A stretch of DNA of 64,000 nt from NCBI RefSeq assembly GCF_000004825.1, contig NW_008805078.1, forward strand, positions 958,069 to 1,022,068. The letters are read 5' to 3'. Below the pieces are notes generated by a model. It was not told the DNA's origin and searched no databases. It was given only the letters and a program-made list of their open reading frames with translations. This stretch comes from Heterostelium album PN500 (lineage: Eukaryota > Evosea > Eumycetozoa > Acytosteliales > Acytosteliaceae). Made by a program: the position numbers and the translations under genes. Below, piece by piece: positions 44,934 through 58,220 of this stretch; the first letter of the stretch is position 1, and every line of letters starts with the position of its first letter.

Positions 44934-47900
44934 ATGATTATTTCTAAATTTATAAATATTATTATTTGTGCATTTTTATTTTTCGGTAAATTTAATAATT
45001 CTAAATATTTAAAAATTAATAAAATTAATAGTTCAAAAATAATAAAGGTTATATAAAAGGTGCTGTCCTCTTAGAGTATAGCATTGGTAGACCTATCCCA
45101 ATAAAAGATGAACAAAATAAATGTTTATATTCCTTCTCTCTTCTTGTGTCTCATCCAGAACCTTTAGATCCAACTGATTTCACCATCAATTTACCTTCTT
45201 CTTCAATATTAGTAGCCACTTTAGTTACAAGGGGTGCCAATAGCACTATTCAGTTGTTTAATTTTCAAACATCTCGAGATTATGATATCGCCGGTACAAT
45301 CGATCTTGGTTTCATTATAAATACATCATCTGGACAAGTTACAACAACAGTTCCTGGTTTTAAATGTCTTGGTAGGTCTATTTATATAATTAAAGATAAA
45401 TAATATTATTTTTTATTAATAAAAGAAAACTCATTTAGATTTCGATATAAATAGTTTTACTCTTAAAAACATAGGTAGTCCGCAGATGTATTCGACCAAC
45501 AATATATTTGTATATTTGGAATATAATTTTACTCAAGAACTTATCAATAGCTACGTTTCCATCACGTGCACTTCAATAACACCATTTGTTTGTTCCTTGG
45601 GACCTGTTAGTCGATCACCAAATGTACAAATGTTATTCGTTGGCATAAATAAGGATTTTTTAACACTACCTTCAGAGATACCAATCACTTTAACTCTTCG
45701 AGGTCATGAAATTAAATTTAATGTTTCAAATATATTCCCATATAATGGTTAGTATAATGAAAAGATAAAATTATAAACTTACTAATAGAATGATAAATAA
45801 TCTTTTTTTCTAAACTTACTCATATTTTAGTGACTAGAACTTCAGTTGTTCTAAAAGAGATTGAATACCCTCCATCTGGTGCAAATCTAACACAAGACTA
45901 TCAAGGATTATTTTATGATTTAGTTAGTATATTGATGGTCGAGAATTCCAATTCGTTGTTTTATATAAATAATATGGGTTCAGGCAGTGCTGCATTTCAA
46001 CCATATATTCTTTTACAACAAAATCAAACACATTCAACCTATTTCCAAAAAATGTCCCTCCAAACTATTACATCTGGTACATTTCTTCCCGTAATGATAG
46101 ATAATAGGATTACCAATATATCTAGTAACTATAATTCAACAAACCAAATTACATGTAAGTTTTTTTATACTATTGTATTTTATCAATTTTATTAAAAATA
46201 AATTGTATTTATAATATTGTTTTAGATATAAATCTTCCACTTAATACATCTATTGGTTACGATCCGATATTAGATTGTTATCTAGGATTTTCTACTTTTG
46301 ATATGCCAATGATTGCCAAACCAATTATAAGTACAGTTTATTCTTTCTATACCTATTTATATTTTCAAAATCCATATCCCTACGCTTCTCCAAATGCTGG
46401 CTCTTTTACATATTCTGGTGTTTTTCCTTTGAGCAAAGAATTTCAATCAGATTCTATGTTTATCATGTACACTCCAGGAGGGTCATCATCAATTAGTTTC
46501 ACTAAAACCCCAAAAAGTAAATTTTTAAAACAAACAATTGAAAATTGATCAATCACTTACTTTTATTTATTTATTTTAGCAAGTAATATTGTTTTAAATG
46601 ATGTTACATACAGTAAAGTACAATATTTTTCTGTCATGGCTCGAATGAATATCTCTTCATCATGTCAAGTTGCTTCTGTATATGTAGGAGATTCTGGTAC
46701 TGCTATCACAGCACTGGTGTATGGAGATAATTATAATGGTATCTATGAATTTGAGTTGGCTCCCATGACTACTCTAAATGAATATACAATCACTATAAAT
46801 GATGCATGCTATAAGCAGGCTATATTCACTAGTTCCTTGCTTTATGTCGCTAAACAAGGACAGAGTGCACTATCGCATTTTCCAGCAAATGTTGAATGTA
46901 AGTAAATGAACCACTAACATCATACTTTTAGTAATTAATAATATAAAATATCATTATTATAGTGTATATTGATATTAGAAATATTACATATTTCAAACTA
47001 TCGAGAAATGTGTTTGATTTAAGCAATGGTGATGTAAATGGAACACTCTATTTTAATTTGACAAATCCACTCAAGGAATTGGAACCGATGTTTGTCATTC
47101 CATACCTTTCTTCTCAAAATATAGGAAAGTATGATTCCAACTTGAATTTATATGTAATCGACTTTACAATTCCCAAAGGAATGTTACCAGGCAAGATATT
47201 ATATAGTATTAATGTACTAGTTGCTCAAATAGAATCAACAATGTTGGAATCATACTTTAATGATAGTGTTGCAATAACAGTTACAAATTCAGGTAAATAT
47301 AAAATATTAAAGATGAAACATTAATGAACAAAGGCAATAACCAACCAATTTTATTATTTAATAGCCGGTGATTTTATGGATCCAATTCTAGAAGAGATTC
47401 ATGCATTCCCAAATAACAATTACAGTATTGGTGAATCAGTTGTCGAAGATATCGGATGGAATTTAAGAATCACAGACTTCCCAAATGGATTTTCATTTGG
47501 AACTTTGGATATCATTTCAGATCATGATTTATTACCAATTAAAGTAAACTTTAGTGGACAATCATCTCGTATTTCAGGAAATGAATTTGATGGTGTTTAT
47601 GCCATTAGATTTTCAGTGAATGGTACATGTCGAACCCAAACCTATACAATTGCAAATGTTTTACTTTATGACAACTTTGCCTATAAAAGTCAATCTCTTA
47701 CAAACATGAACCCATTGACATCGATTTTCGGTTCACAATATGCTGATCAACTAAAGTTACAACTCAATTGTTTGACAAGTAAGTTTAATATTATCAAATT
47801 CAATCAATCAAATACTAATATTATAATTTTTTATTAAAGGTATGATTGATAATGACTCTCCAATTATGACAACATTTGACTTTTCACCAATCTCAGTTGA

Positions 47901-49602
47901 TGTTGGTTCACTCAACAGAAATATTAAATTTTCAATGAAAATTAAAGATGTTGGACCATCTGGATTGTCACTGAGACACTCTCCAATAATTCAATTGGCA
48001 TCAGATAATGCTAATTTAGTTCAAGTTACAATGAATTATATATCTTCGATAAATGGAGAATATCTATTTGAATCACAATATCAATTACCATATGGTTTTG
48101 GAATGAATGTGATCACCGTTAGTATCTTTGGATTGGTTGACAATTTCAAAAACTATCGAGGATACAACACTTTTGACTTGATGAACAGTACATCTTTATG
48201 GCCATATTCAATTCAAAGAACAATGACCTTAACTGAACCCATCTTGGAATCTGCCAAGAAATTGACAAACAAAGGTGGAGTTTTATATGTATATGGAAGA
48301 AATTTTGGATTAGATTCAACCGGATTCTCAACTACCATCAACTTCCAAGATGGGAAAGGATTTGTAAATGTTGAATTCGATTCTTTCTTTGCAACCATGT
48401 TAAAGTTTAATAATATTCCACCAATTTCATCAACTAATATATCAATGATTGTCACAAAGAATGGAATCAGTTCGAATGAATTAATCATTCCAATTGAAAA
48501 TGCAAATCCAAACCCAACTAACACACCTACGGCCACTCCATCAACAACACCACAACCACAAAAATGTCCAGGAACACCAGAATGTAACAACAATGGACAA
48601 TGCATCAACTCAATTTGTAAATGTTATGATTCTTGGTATGGTCCATCATGTTCTTCAAGTATGTATAACTTTTTATCCATTTTTTCATATATCTAATTAA
48701 CCAACTATCTTCTATTTTTAGAAATAATAATAGTACCGATTCCACCAGCATATCCAGAACCAATAACAGGAATAAATATAACAGAATCTGGAAGTTTAAT
48801 CACAACATCGATCGAAATCATTGGAGTCAGAGAATTGGATGCAACAATGAATGTTGTTCAATCATTCAACATCAGTAAATGGAATTTCACAGATCTCAGC
48901 ACAACATCGAGCAATCCAAAGTATTTCTATTCAACTCAACTCAACCAAAGATCAACATTATTGAATGTATCGATTGAATACTTCAAAAACTCAGGTAATA
49001 TCACATTTGCAGGCGAACAACTCTTCATTCCAGCTTCGACAATCAAATTCTCAATGAATATGAGTCATTATGATTTCAAAGACCAAACGAATCTCATTCA
49101 AATATTGATGAAATCATCGATTCAAACCGATAACTCTGATGCTTGCTCATCGGCTGGTGTTGGTATTGTCGATAAGAATGTTCAATGGATCAAATTGAAT
49201 GTTGATGAAAGTAGTCTTTATGGAAGATTTTTGTCGAAAGGTGTCATAGACAACAGAGTCAGTACCATTCAGAATGTCATTATTGAAGATGAAGACGAAG
49301 ATCAAACCAAACAAATGAGATCAGTTATTGTTGGTATCATTTGTTCATCTTTTGAAGATTCTATCAATTTAGACCCTGATTTCTCGAATCTCATTGATGT
49401 CGGATCTTCGGACACCTCTGATTTCATTTGTTCATCTTCAAAAAAGTTAAGTAATGGTGCAATTGCTGGTATTGTTGTTGGTGTTGTTGTTTTAATCTCC
49501 ATCGTTATTGGCTCTGTTCTTTACATCAGAAAAAGAAAGAAGTTCAAAGAACAAGAATTAAGAATGAAGCAAAGATTATCAAACTTAAATAAAGATCTCT
49601 AA
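44934..49602 (+). CDS. ComC-like EGF/IPT cell-surface protein, tandem copy B (ten exons)
   Basis: Exons: 44934-44985, 45048-45371, 45439-45747, 45831-46154, 46226-46516, 46580-46897, 46963-47292, 47365-47778, 47840-48658 and 48722-49602; again nine phase-1 introns; 1353 residues. The domain order is identical to copy A: signal peptide (MIISKFINIIICAFLFFG), six module exons, an exon-8 module, IPT/TIG-like plus EGF-like (exon 9), TM and basic tail (exon 10). Exons 2-6 differ from copy A in many residues, whereas exons 7-10 are almost the same. One donor is GTTAGT (after exon 3). The Thr/Pro linker before the EGF module is two residues shorter. Same orientation and 444 bases of spacer, so an unequal-crossover type tandem duplication. 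Confidence 0.88.
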
Positions 49603-49721
49603 ATAAAAAAATCATTAATATTCATGTTGGTTTTTATAAAGATTGAAAGAAAATAAAAGAGAGATCTCTTTTTTTTTTGTTTTTTTTTATCAAATTTTAA
49701 ATATTATTAATAATATAAACA

Positions 49722-50535
49722 ATGCAAACACATTTAACCTGGCAACAGTTTAAATTACAATGTGAGAGACTCATTGAGTTGGTAAATCAATATAGAGGTA
49801 GTGGTATTCAACAAAATGAAAATCAAGATAGTTTTAATTGGTATTGGTTAGAAACTGATGATCGTGGAACTGGTTGTTTGGTTTTAAAGTCTATAAAGAC
49901 AATCAACACCGAACTACCACAACAAATCAATGTTTCTAATAATAAAGATATTGATATTGAAAGTGAACTGGAAGAAAATGATATTCAAACTATTAATAGT
50001 TCGAACGAAAGAGACATAACAACAAGTAAATTAAATCAAAAGTTCGTTCATTATGAATATCATATTTCATTTAGTGTATCATATCAAGTACCTGTATTAT
50101 ATTTAAATGTATACAATAGCGATTCTTCATTCATTAAATGGGATGATATCTGGAATCTATTACCACTTTCAAGCTACGATAAATCTAACCTTTCATCAAT
50201 ACCTTGGATATCACAAGTAGTATGTAAATTGATAATAATAATGATGTACATCATTTAAATAATCTATTAAACTAATAAACAAAACAATAATAATAATAAA
50301 GGATCACCCATTATTAGGTATACCATTTTATCAATTACATCCGTGTGAGACAGCAAATCTTATGAATCAAGTATTAGCTAATAATAATATAGTTGATGAT
50401 GATAAATGTTCGACAACAATAACAACACAAAATCATGAAAATGACTATCTTTTAAGTTGGTTATCAATAGTTGGTCCATTAGTTGGTATTAGATTACCAA
50501 AAGAGATATTAATATTAAATAAAAATCTAAAATAA
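49722..50535 (+). CDS. atg10: ATG10, E2-like enzyme of the ATG12 conjugation system
   Basis: Two exons: 49722-50219 and 50302-50535, phase 0, 243 residues (the exon could end at 50216, one Val fewer; GTATGT after 50219 is the better donor). Blocks in order: FNWYWLETDDRGTGCLVLKS (about 40-60), a low-complexity insert, HYEYHISFSVSYQVPVLYLNVYN (the core E2-like strands) and, across the splice, HPLLGIPFYQLHPCETANLM, where the Cys of H-P-C is the expected thioester cysteine. ATG10 accepts activated ATG12 from ATG7 and passes it to ATG5. The end DYLLSWLSIVGPLVGIRLP fits the family C-terminus. Length is a little over the usual 160-220 because of the insert. Confidence 0.9.
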
Positions 50536-50677
50536 ATTGATATTAAAACATACTTTGTCTATATTTGGTTTGTCATGCACGAAGTCGAGTGTTTCGTGTG
50601 TCGACAAAAATTTAAAATTAATTGATTCGTCTTTGTATATTTAATTTCTGTATTACTATTATTATTATTTACTAATA

Positions 50678-52040
50678 ATGTATAAAACTGAAGATGATAA
50701 TAGCAGTAACAGTAGTAATAAAGGTGATGGTGCATCATCGAGTAAACAACAAAAAGCACCATCAGAATATATGAAAGTACAGAGAATGTTTAGACAGCAA
50801 ACAAAGAATGAATACGGTAGATCTATTCCGAAACACAAGAGAGCACCAATCGATTATTCATCGGTTCTCGACTATAGAAATATAGATTCAAATACCGAGG
50901 TTAACAAAGAGCGGATCATCGATTGTACGCAGAGTCTATTCGATTACTCTAGTGTCAGTAGTGATACCTCTTACTATTCACATCCATCGACATGGCGTGT
51001 CTACGGCTTGAAAGACTATCCTGGATTCTATTTCATCCCATCGGTATTCAATGTCAAACAACAGAGAAAATGGATAAAAGATGCATTGGAACACTACGCA
51101 GAGCCACCCAACAACACAAACCTGAACATCTTTTACGGCGAAGTCAAAGATCTTTGGAGTAATGCACAATCAGAATATATAGAGTTACACGATCAACTTG
51201 CTAAACAACTATCATTAAACGATAATGATGAGAATGTTAATGAACAACAAGGAGAGGAAGTAGATAAAAAGAAGAGACCACTTGATAAGAATGGTGAAGA
51301 ACTACCAACCTATAGAACACTTTTAGATAAACTTGCATGGGCAACACTTGGTTATCAATTCCAATGGACACCAAGAATATATTCCGAGGAATTTCACGAG
51401 GCTTTCCCTCAAGGTAATGTGCAGATATTGATCATTAATCATCTACCTTCAATCTATATATAATTAACACAAAATGCTGCTTATTCTAATAGATTTACAA
51501 GATCTTGTTACACATATTGCAAAAGCTACGAAATACGATCCTTATGTACCTGAAGCTGCAACCATTAATTTTTATAGTGAAGGTTGTTATGTTTACTAGT
51601 TTGATGATACATTTGTTGTTTATAAACTATTAATTAAATATTAATATTATTATTATTATTATTATTATTTGTAATCTCTAGATTCAGTAATGGGTGGTCA
51701 TCTTGATGATGCAGAAGAAGAGATGGAGAAACCGATTATATCGATAAGTTTTGGTAGTACAGCAGTATTTTTGATGGGTGCAGAGACTAGAGATGTTCCA
51801 CCAATACCTATATTCATTAGAAGTGGTGATATCGTTATTATGGGTGGTAGATCACGTTATTGTTATCATGGCGTTGCTAGAATAGTAGAAGATTCATTCG
51901 ATGCCGGTCTTTTAGTTGACTCTAAAGAAGACGATCAATATAGTTGGCATGTACACTGGATGAAAGAAAAGAATAGACGTATCAATATAAATACAAGACA
52001 AGTATTTAAAGTACCAAGACAAGGTGAAAAAACAACATAA
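50678..52040 (+). CDS. alkbh1: ALKBH1-type Fe(II)/2-oxoglutarate dioxygenase
   Basis: Three exons: 50678-51413, 51493-51582 and 51682-52040, both introns phase 1, 394 residues. Motifs: [28 protein letters not shown] (N-terminal helix region), [20 protein letters not shown] and [38 protein letters not shown] (the latter built by exons 1-3; region only). The iron site is H-x-D in GGHLDD and the distal His in [18 protein letters not shown] supplies the 2-oxoglutarate arginine. All are intact. ALKBH1 enzymes demethylate tRNA (m1A, 5-formylcytidine formation) and have been reported to act on DNA. An E/K-rich insert (about 180-210) is species-specific. The second donor is GTTGTT, unusual but the only one keeping the catalytic exon in frame. 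Confidence 0.9.
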
Positions 52041-52097
52041 TAAATAAATATAATAATAAGTTAAATAATAATTTTATTTATCTTCTTTATTGACATC

Positions 52098-53402
52098 TTA
52101 ATCTTCCTCCTCTTCTTCTTCTTCTTCATCTTGTAATGATCTATTCTTTTTAAGTTTGAATGTATCTGCATCTTCAACATCGAATACAGTGGCCACTCCA
52201 TTCTCATCGACACGACACTCTACATTTAGTGTATCAACAAAGAATCCCCAACTTTCATATGTTAACTTTTTCTTTCTATAAATCGATCTTGGTTCATTAA
52301 GTAGAATCTCTATAATTAGATCTTTTACTTTGTTTAATTGTTCATCTATACTATTATTATTGGCTATTTTACTTTGTTCTATACCTAATGATTTCAAACC
52401 AACAGTTGATAATGTTTTGATTATACCATTGATTGCTTTATCGGAGAATACAATCTCTTTGATATCGCTCTTGGAGTTGACCCATTCTGGTATGGTTGCA
52501 TTTGGTTCACTATCGAACTTCGGTATGTATGGTTTGATATCGACGATAGGTGTTCCATCGATCATGTCGATTCCACTCAGATAGATAGTATCGTAGTCAA
52601 CTCTATCCAACTTGCACATCGTCATACCAATAGGAACCAATCTATGAGGCGTACGACTAGCTAGAACACCAACTCTTCGACCATTCAACATCGGTGGACT
52701 AACCATTACTTGTGAAGGTGGATATCTATTCTCTTTTAAATAAACATAATCTTTCTTATTATAATATTTTGATTTCGATGATAATGTTGAATTTGTTGAT
52801 TGTGATTGTTGTTGTTGTTGTTGTAGTAGTTGTTGTTGTTGTTCATCTTGTGGTTGTTGTTGTTGAGATTGTCGTTGTTCTATTCTTTTATAATTGTTGT
52901 GAAACCAAAATAATATCCATACGTGACTGAAATCCGATAGACCTTTTAGCAGAGAGTCAGCATGTCTCGAGAGAATTTTGATTTTAGCAGTGCTGGTGGG
53001 TGCTAATCTTCCTTGACGTGGTGCACCATTCTTGTTTGGAAAGGTAGACTCTGCATAGCCTATCGGGTCAAATGAGATGGTATCTTGTTTCTCGTTTTGC
53101 AATGACAATTGCTCTGCCTCTCTAATATAATTCAAATTGGTATTTACATCTACTTTGAATTGCTTTTTCTTTTTTCTTTTAAATGTCAATATTTGATCTT
53201 TATTTATATTTTTATGATTACTATCGTTAATACTAGTAATATCATTGTTGCTATTATTACTCTTTGATAATGATGATATCGAATCTACTATTGTATTTGT
53301 AGTTGATACACTACAAAAAGATAAATGTGTAACTCTACATGATAAATATCTATTGTTATATACTAATAATTTAGATAGATTATTTAATTTAGTTTTAAAC
53401 AT
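52098..53402 (-). CDS. trmo: TrmO-like tRNA N6-methyltransferase (UPF0066/YaeB family)
   Basis: Single exon, 434 residues. The opening about 35 residues are basic and hydroxylated without acids (MFKTKLNNLSKLLVYNNRYL), like a mitochondrial presequence. The TrmO beta-barrel spans about 112-300: DPIGYAESTFPNKNGAPRQG, LKGLSDFSHVWILFWFHNN, then after a poly-Q insert VMVSPPMLNGRRVGVLASRT, PHRLVPIGMTMCKLD and LSGIDMIDGTPIVDIKPYIP. TrmO adds the N6-methyl of m6t6A37 in tRNAs reading ACY codons using S-adenosylmethionine. Both signature blocks (R-x-G-x-F/L-A-S/T-R-x-P-x-R and D-G-T-P-x-x-D-I-K-P-Y) are present. The tail ends in an EEEEEEED run. It shares a 288-base divergent promoter region with the B-box gene. 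Confidence 0.9.
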   Translation of the reverse strand: MFKTKLNNLSKLLVYNNRYLSCRVTHLSFCSVSTTNTIVDSISSLSKSNNSNNDITSINDSNHKNINKDQILTFKRKKKKQFKVDVNTNLNYIREAEQLSLQNEKQDTISFDPIGYAESTFPNKNGAPRQGRLAPTSTAKIKILSRHADSLLKGLSDFSHVWILFWFHNNYKRIEQRQSQQQQPQDEQQQQLLQQQQQQSQSTNSTLSSKSKYYNKKDYVYLKENRYPPSQVMVSPPMLNGRRVGVLASRTPHRLVPIGMTMCKLDRVDYDTIYLSGIDMIDGTPIVDIKPYIPKFDSEPNATIPEWVNSKSDIKEIVFSDKAINGIIKTLSTVGLKSLGIEQSKIANNNSIDEQLNKVKDLIIEILLNEPRSIYRKKKLTYESWGFFVDTLNVECRVDENGVATVFDVEDADTFKLKKNRSLQDEEEEEEEED

Positions 53403-53690
53403 ATCTAATTCTCAAAAATCGAATGTCGTCAATCAAAAAAAACAGACGAATTATGCCATGGGAAATTTCTTAAAATCGATAAATATTATTATAATTGAAA
53501 TTATTATTAATTAGATTATATTTATCTTCATTTGAATATATTTATTAAGTTAAAAAACTATCCTAGATTTTGAGAAATTTCAAAACTTGGTTGTTTCCAA
53601 AAAACAAAAGAATAGGATTAGCCTGTAAAAAAAAAGGTGATCATTATCTTATCATTAATATTTTTGCAATTTTATTATTTATAATTAATT

Positions 53691-55310
53691 ATGTGTTTAC
53701 ATAATAAAACAAATTTAATTATTTGTAGAAATTGTTCTATTACAATATGTGATGATTGTGTTAAGAATGATCATCATGGTCATTCAATCATACAGTCGTT
53801 AGATTACAAACAAAGATTGAATGATCTTTGGAATGCTTTGAATCTACAATCGGATGCATATCAATACTCTGTGGAAAAGGAAAAGGAAATAACTTCACAC
53901 TATGAGAATCTACATCGCTTACTGGCAACCGAAGAACATAACCTAAAGAAACCAATAGTAGAACAAAAACAACAATCAGAACAAAAGATAGATAACATAC
54001 TCTCAGAGATTCAAACAATAAATCATTTGATCGCTTCGACAACAACAACAACAAGTCTATCACCTACCACTATCACTACACAAACTTCTCCGGATATAGA
54101 TCAATTAGAATCAGATTTTTCAGATTCAAATAATCTCTATCAAAGTAGAATAGAATCTATTGTCAGTACAATCAAAGAATCGAGTGGAATCAATCAATTG
54201 CTATGTAACCGAAATTTGATAGGCGGCGGCGGTGGCAATACCAAACAATTGACGATTTCAGAGTTGCTGGAAACGATGCAACAAACAAAAACACTCGAAC
54301 CTCCAATCTTTCACGAAATAAAAGTGGATATCGATAAGATGTCGTCACTAAGAAGTCAGCTAAGAGATTCAATTAGAGCTGTTCCTGTTCCATCGAAGCA
54401 GCTGTTCACTACCTTTAAACCGATGAAATTCGACGATCGTAAAGAGAAACATATGATCTTTTCGATTGGTGCTCGTGGCAATGATATCTCCATTTTTAAT
54501 CCTTATATTGACATGGAAATACGATCGCTAAGTAATGTAAAGCCACCCACGACACTCCCATTGAACGACTCTCTATATTCAATGGTTAAGCTTGGAATGG
54601 ATATCTATTTGTTTGGTGGTGTAGATTCCTCAAGCTTTTGTTTATACAATCCACCCACTCAGAGTTTCTTACCACTGTCTGTAAACGGTGATTATCATGT
54701 TGCTGGCAGTAAGAATCTGTCGGTATGTTACGATGGAATTAGATTTATTTATCTGGTCGGTGGACAACTCGTTGGCAACCTACTGACTAGAATCGATCGT
54801 TACGATACCCATCAAATGCAATTCGAATCGTTTGCAAATCTAGGGAATCCTACTCAACTGGCCTATACTTTTGTGCGTGGCAATCGGTTGTTTGTCGTCG
54901 GTGGCTGGGATGGATATGGTACCAACTACAAATCGATCACAACCTATAACTTGGACGATAGAGAACAGCAACCAACGGTAGTTGAAACCAACATTGGAAC
55001 AACGGAAAACATCCTATCGTACTGCTACGATAACAACGATAACCTCTATTTCATCGATGCTCAATCGAAACTCTTTAGATACTCACTCACAGCGGACACC
55101 GCCGACAAACTAGTGGAATTGGCATCGCCGAAACTAAGAATGCTACACCGATACTCATTGCTTTACAACGACAATCATCTTTACTTTATGGGTGGAATCG
55201 AAAATGGTAATCTCGTCTACTCAATCGATGACAATCAATGGGTGCTAACTGACAACGACAAAGTAATCAGATCGACAACTGGTTCTGTATTTTTTACACA
55301 ATATAACTAA
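53691..55310 (+). CDS. B-box zinc finger plus beta-propeller (Kelch-like) protein
   Basis: Single exon, 539 residues. A B-box zinc finger sits at the extreme N-terminus: MCLHNKTNLIICRNCSITIC then DDCVKNDHHGHSI, with C-x2-H, C-x2-C, C-x2-C and H-x-x-H ligands. A coiled-coil region (about 60-115, QSDAYQYSVEKEKEITSHYE with E/K/Q heptads) and a second helical stretch to 230 follow, and then a six-bladed propeller from about 250 (MVKLGMDIYLFGGVDSSSF, RFIYLVGGQLVGN, NRLFVVGGWDGYGTNYKSI, HLYFMGGIENGN), the G-G repeats of Kelch/galactose-oxidase type. This architecture is a large dictyostelid-specific family of unknown role. No RING finger precedes the B-box, so it is not a ubiquitin ligase by itself. 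It ends 66 bases from the convergent methyltransferase gene. Confidence 0.85.
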   Translation: MCLHNKTNLIICRNCSITICDDCVKNDHHGHSIIQSLDYKQRLNDLWNALNLQSDAYQYSVEKEKEITSHYENLHRLLATEEHNLKKPIVEQKQQSEQKIDNILSEIQTINHLIASTTTTTSLSPTTITTQTSPDIDQLESDFSDSNNLYQSRIESIVSTIKESSGINQLLCNRNLIGGGGGNTKQLTISELLETMQQTKTLEPPIFHEIKVDIDKMSSLRSQLRDSIRAVPVPSKQLFTTFKPMKFDDRKEKHMIFSIGARGNDISIFNPYIDMEIRSLSNVKPPTTLPLNDSLYSMVKLGMDIYLFGGVDSSSFCLYNPPTQSFLPLSVNGDYHVAGSKNLSVCYDGIRFIYLVGGQLVGNLLTRIDRYDTHQMQFESFANLGNPTQLAYTFVRGNRLFVVGGWDGYGTNYKSITTYNLDDREQQPTVVETNIGTTENILSYCYDNNDNLYFIDAQSKLFRYSLTADTADKLVELASPKLRMLHRYSLLYNDNHLYFMGGIENGNLVYSIDDNQWVLTDNDKVIRSTTGSVFFTQYN

Positions 55311-55376
55311 CTAATTAACAAATCAAATAACAAACCAACCATATTATTACGTAATAAAACTAGTTTCTATAATAAT

Positions 55377-56585
55377 TTAATTCTTTATAAATTTAGATTG
55401 AATAAATATTCTATCCATTTGATTCTTTTGTTTTCTGTTTACAACTTTCTTTTCTACCAATATATTCTGATCTACTCTAAATCTATTATTCGATGTGTAT
55501 AGTTTCTCCATTAATTCTAATGATAAGTAAGTTAAATTAGTTAGCTTGTTACAATATATAGTTTGTTTTGGTTTAGTTTAGTTTTAAACTTACCTAATGA
55601 AAAATAATATGCTCGTGTTCCATCATGTCTAACATGGAAGTTCTCTCCGAGTTTAGATGCGTGCTTCTCGAATCTAGACTGAGCCATGTCGTTCTCAGCG
55701 TAGTCACGAATCAGTACTTTGCCACCGGGTTTCAGCACACGATGACACATATCGACGACATTGTCAAAACTGGAGGGATCCATCGCCGACAGCACGAAAA
55801 TGATCACTACTAGATCGCATTGACCGAACGGTATGTACGATGGCAGCTTATCAGAGTGTTCCGTTGCACTGAATACAAAACTGTGACAACGGTTATGATA
55901 GGCCTGATTGTTCTCTACCTCTTTGGCAAGCAAACCGACTGCATGCGACGAGAAATCAAAGCTATAGAAACAGAGTCGATCGTTCAACTCTAGCAGTGGC
56001 AGCGTTGTGTTACCAACGCCACAACCAATCTCAAAGCAATTGAGATACTCTTTTCCGTCGTCAGGCTTACTCAGAAACTCTGGAAACTCTCTGACCAACC
56101 AATGTCTATCTTTGAAAAAGTTTGCATTGTTCTTCTTATAGAATTTATTCCAATATTGATCTGCATTCTTTTCATATTTTTCTATAAATATTTATATAGG
56201 AAATAAATAAACAAATAAATGTTAATTATTATTATTATTATTATTATTATATTAATAAATGTTAGTTAATTTGTTTATTTTGTTCATACATATATTTCAT
56301 TAAATTAAATTTGAATGAAGAATCAACAATGTCGATATTTTTCGATTTTTGATTAGATATTGAATTGTATTTATTTTATTTATTGTTGTTGTTGTTTTTG
56401 TTCATGTTCATATTATTATTACCAATTAGATGTGGAGATATTAAATCAGATTGATCTTTCTTTATATAACCATACAATCTTGCATATCCCAATGCATCAT
56501 CTGTAATATTATATCCATCAACAATATTTTGATCTCTAATTGAAAGTTTAGAAATATCTAAATCATCTTTATTATTACTACTCAT
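55377..56585 (-). CDS. METTL2/6/8-type tRNA N3-methylcytidine methyltransferase
   Basis: Minus-strand exons 56585-56423, 56181-55594 and 55516-55377, both introns phase 1, 296 residues. Splicing joins ...DLISPHLI to EKYEKNADQYWNKFYKKNNA and then NFFKDRHWLVREFPE, the K-F-F-K-D-R-x-W-L hallmark of this family. The SAM site is EIGCGVGNTTLPLL (motif I), with FYSFDFSSHAV, DLVVIIFVLSAM and LKPGGKVLIRDYAENDMAQ after it. The third exon supplies the family ending FSLELMEKLYTS...VNRKQKNQMDRIFIQSKFIKN (a VNR-x(4-6)-M-x-R-x-[FW]-I-Q-x-K-[FY] block, described by position). It makes m3C at position 32 of threonine, arginine or serine tRNAs; which of these cannot be told. The first exon alone looks like an isolated 69-codon ORF, and the 241-base intron is longer than most. 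Confidence 0.9.
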
Positions 56586-58131
<1,546 letters not shown>

Positions 58132-58220
58132 AACAAAAAAAAACCAAATAAAACCTTGTCATATAATTAAAATAACATGTAATTTGTGACCATTTAAAGA
58201 TATATATATATATTCTTTAT

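Noticed and set aside
39670-49602. Assembly duplication rather than a true tandem repeat
   Set aside because: Exons 2-6 and several introns differ in both sequence and length, so these are two real, diverged genes.
56376-56422. Stand-alone 69-codon gene ending in poly-Asn
   Set aside because: The part after the GTAATA donor is intron; splicing at 56423 joins it in frame to the methyltransferase.
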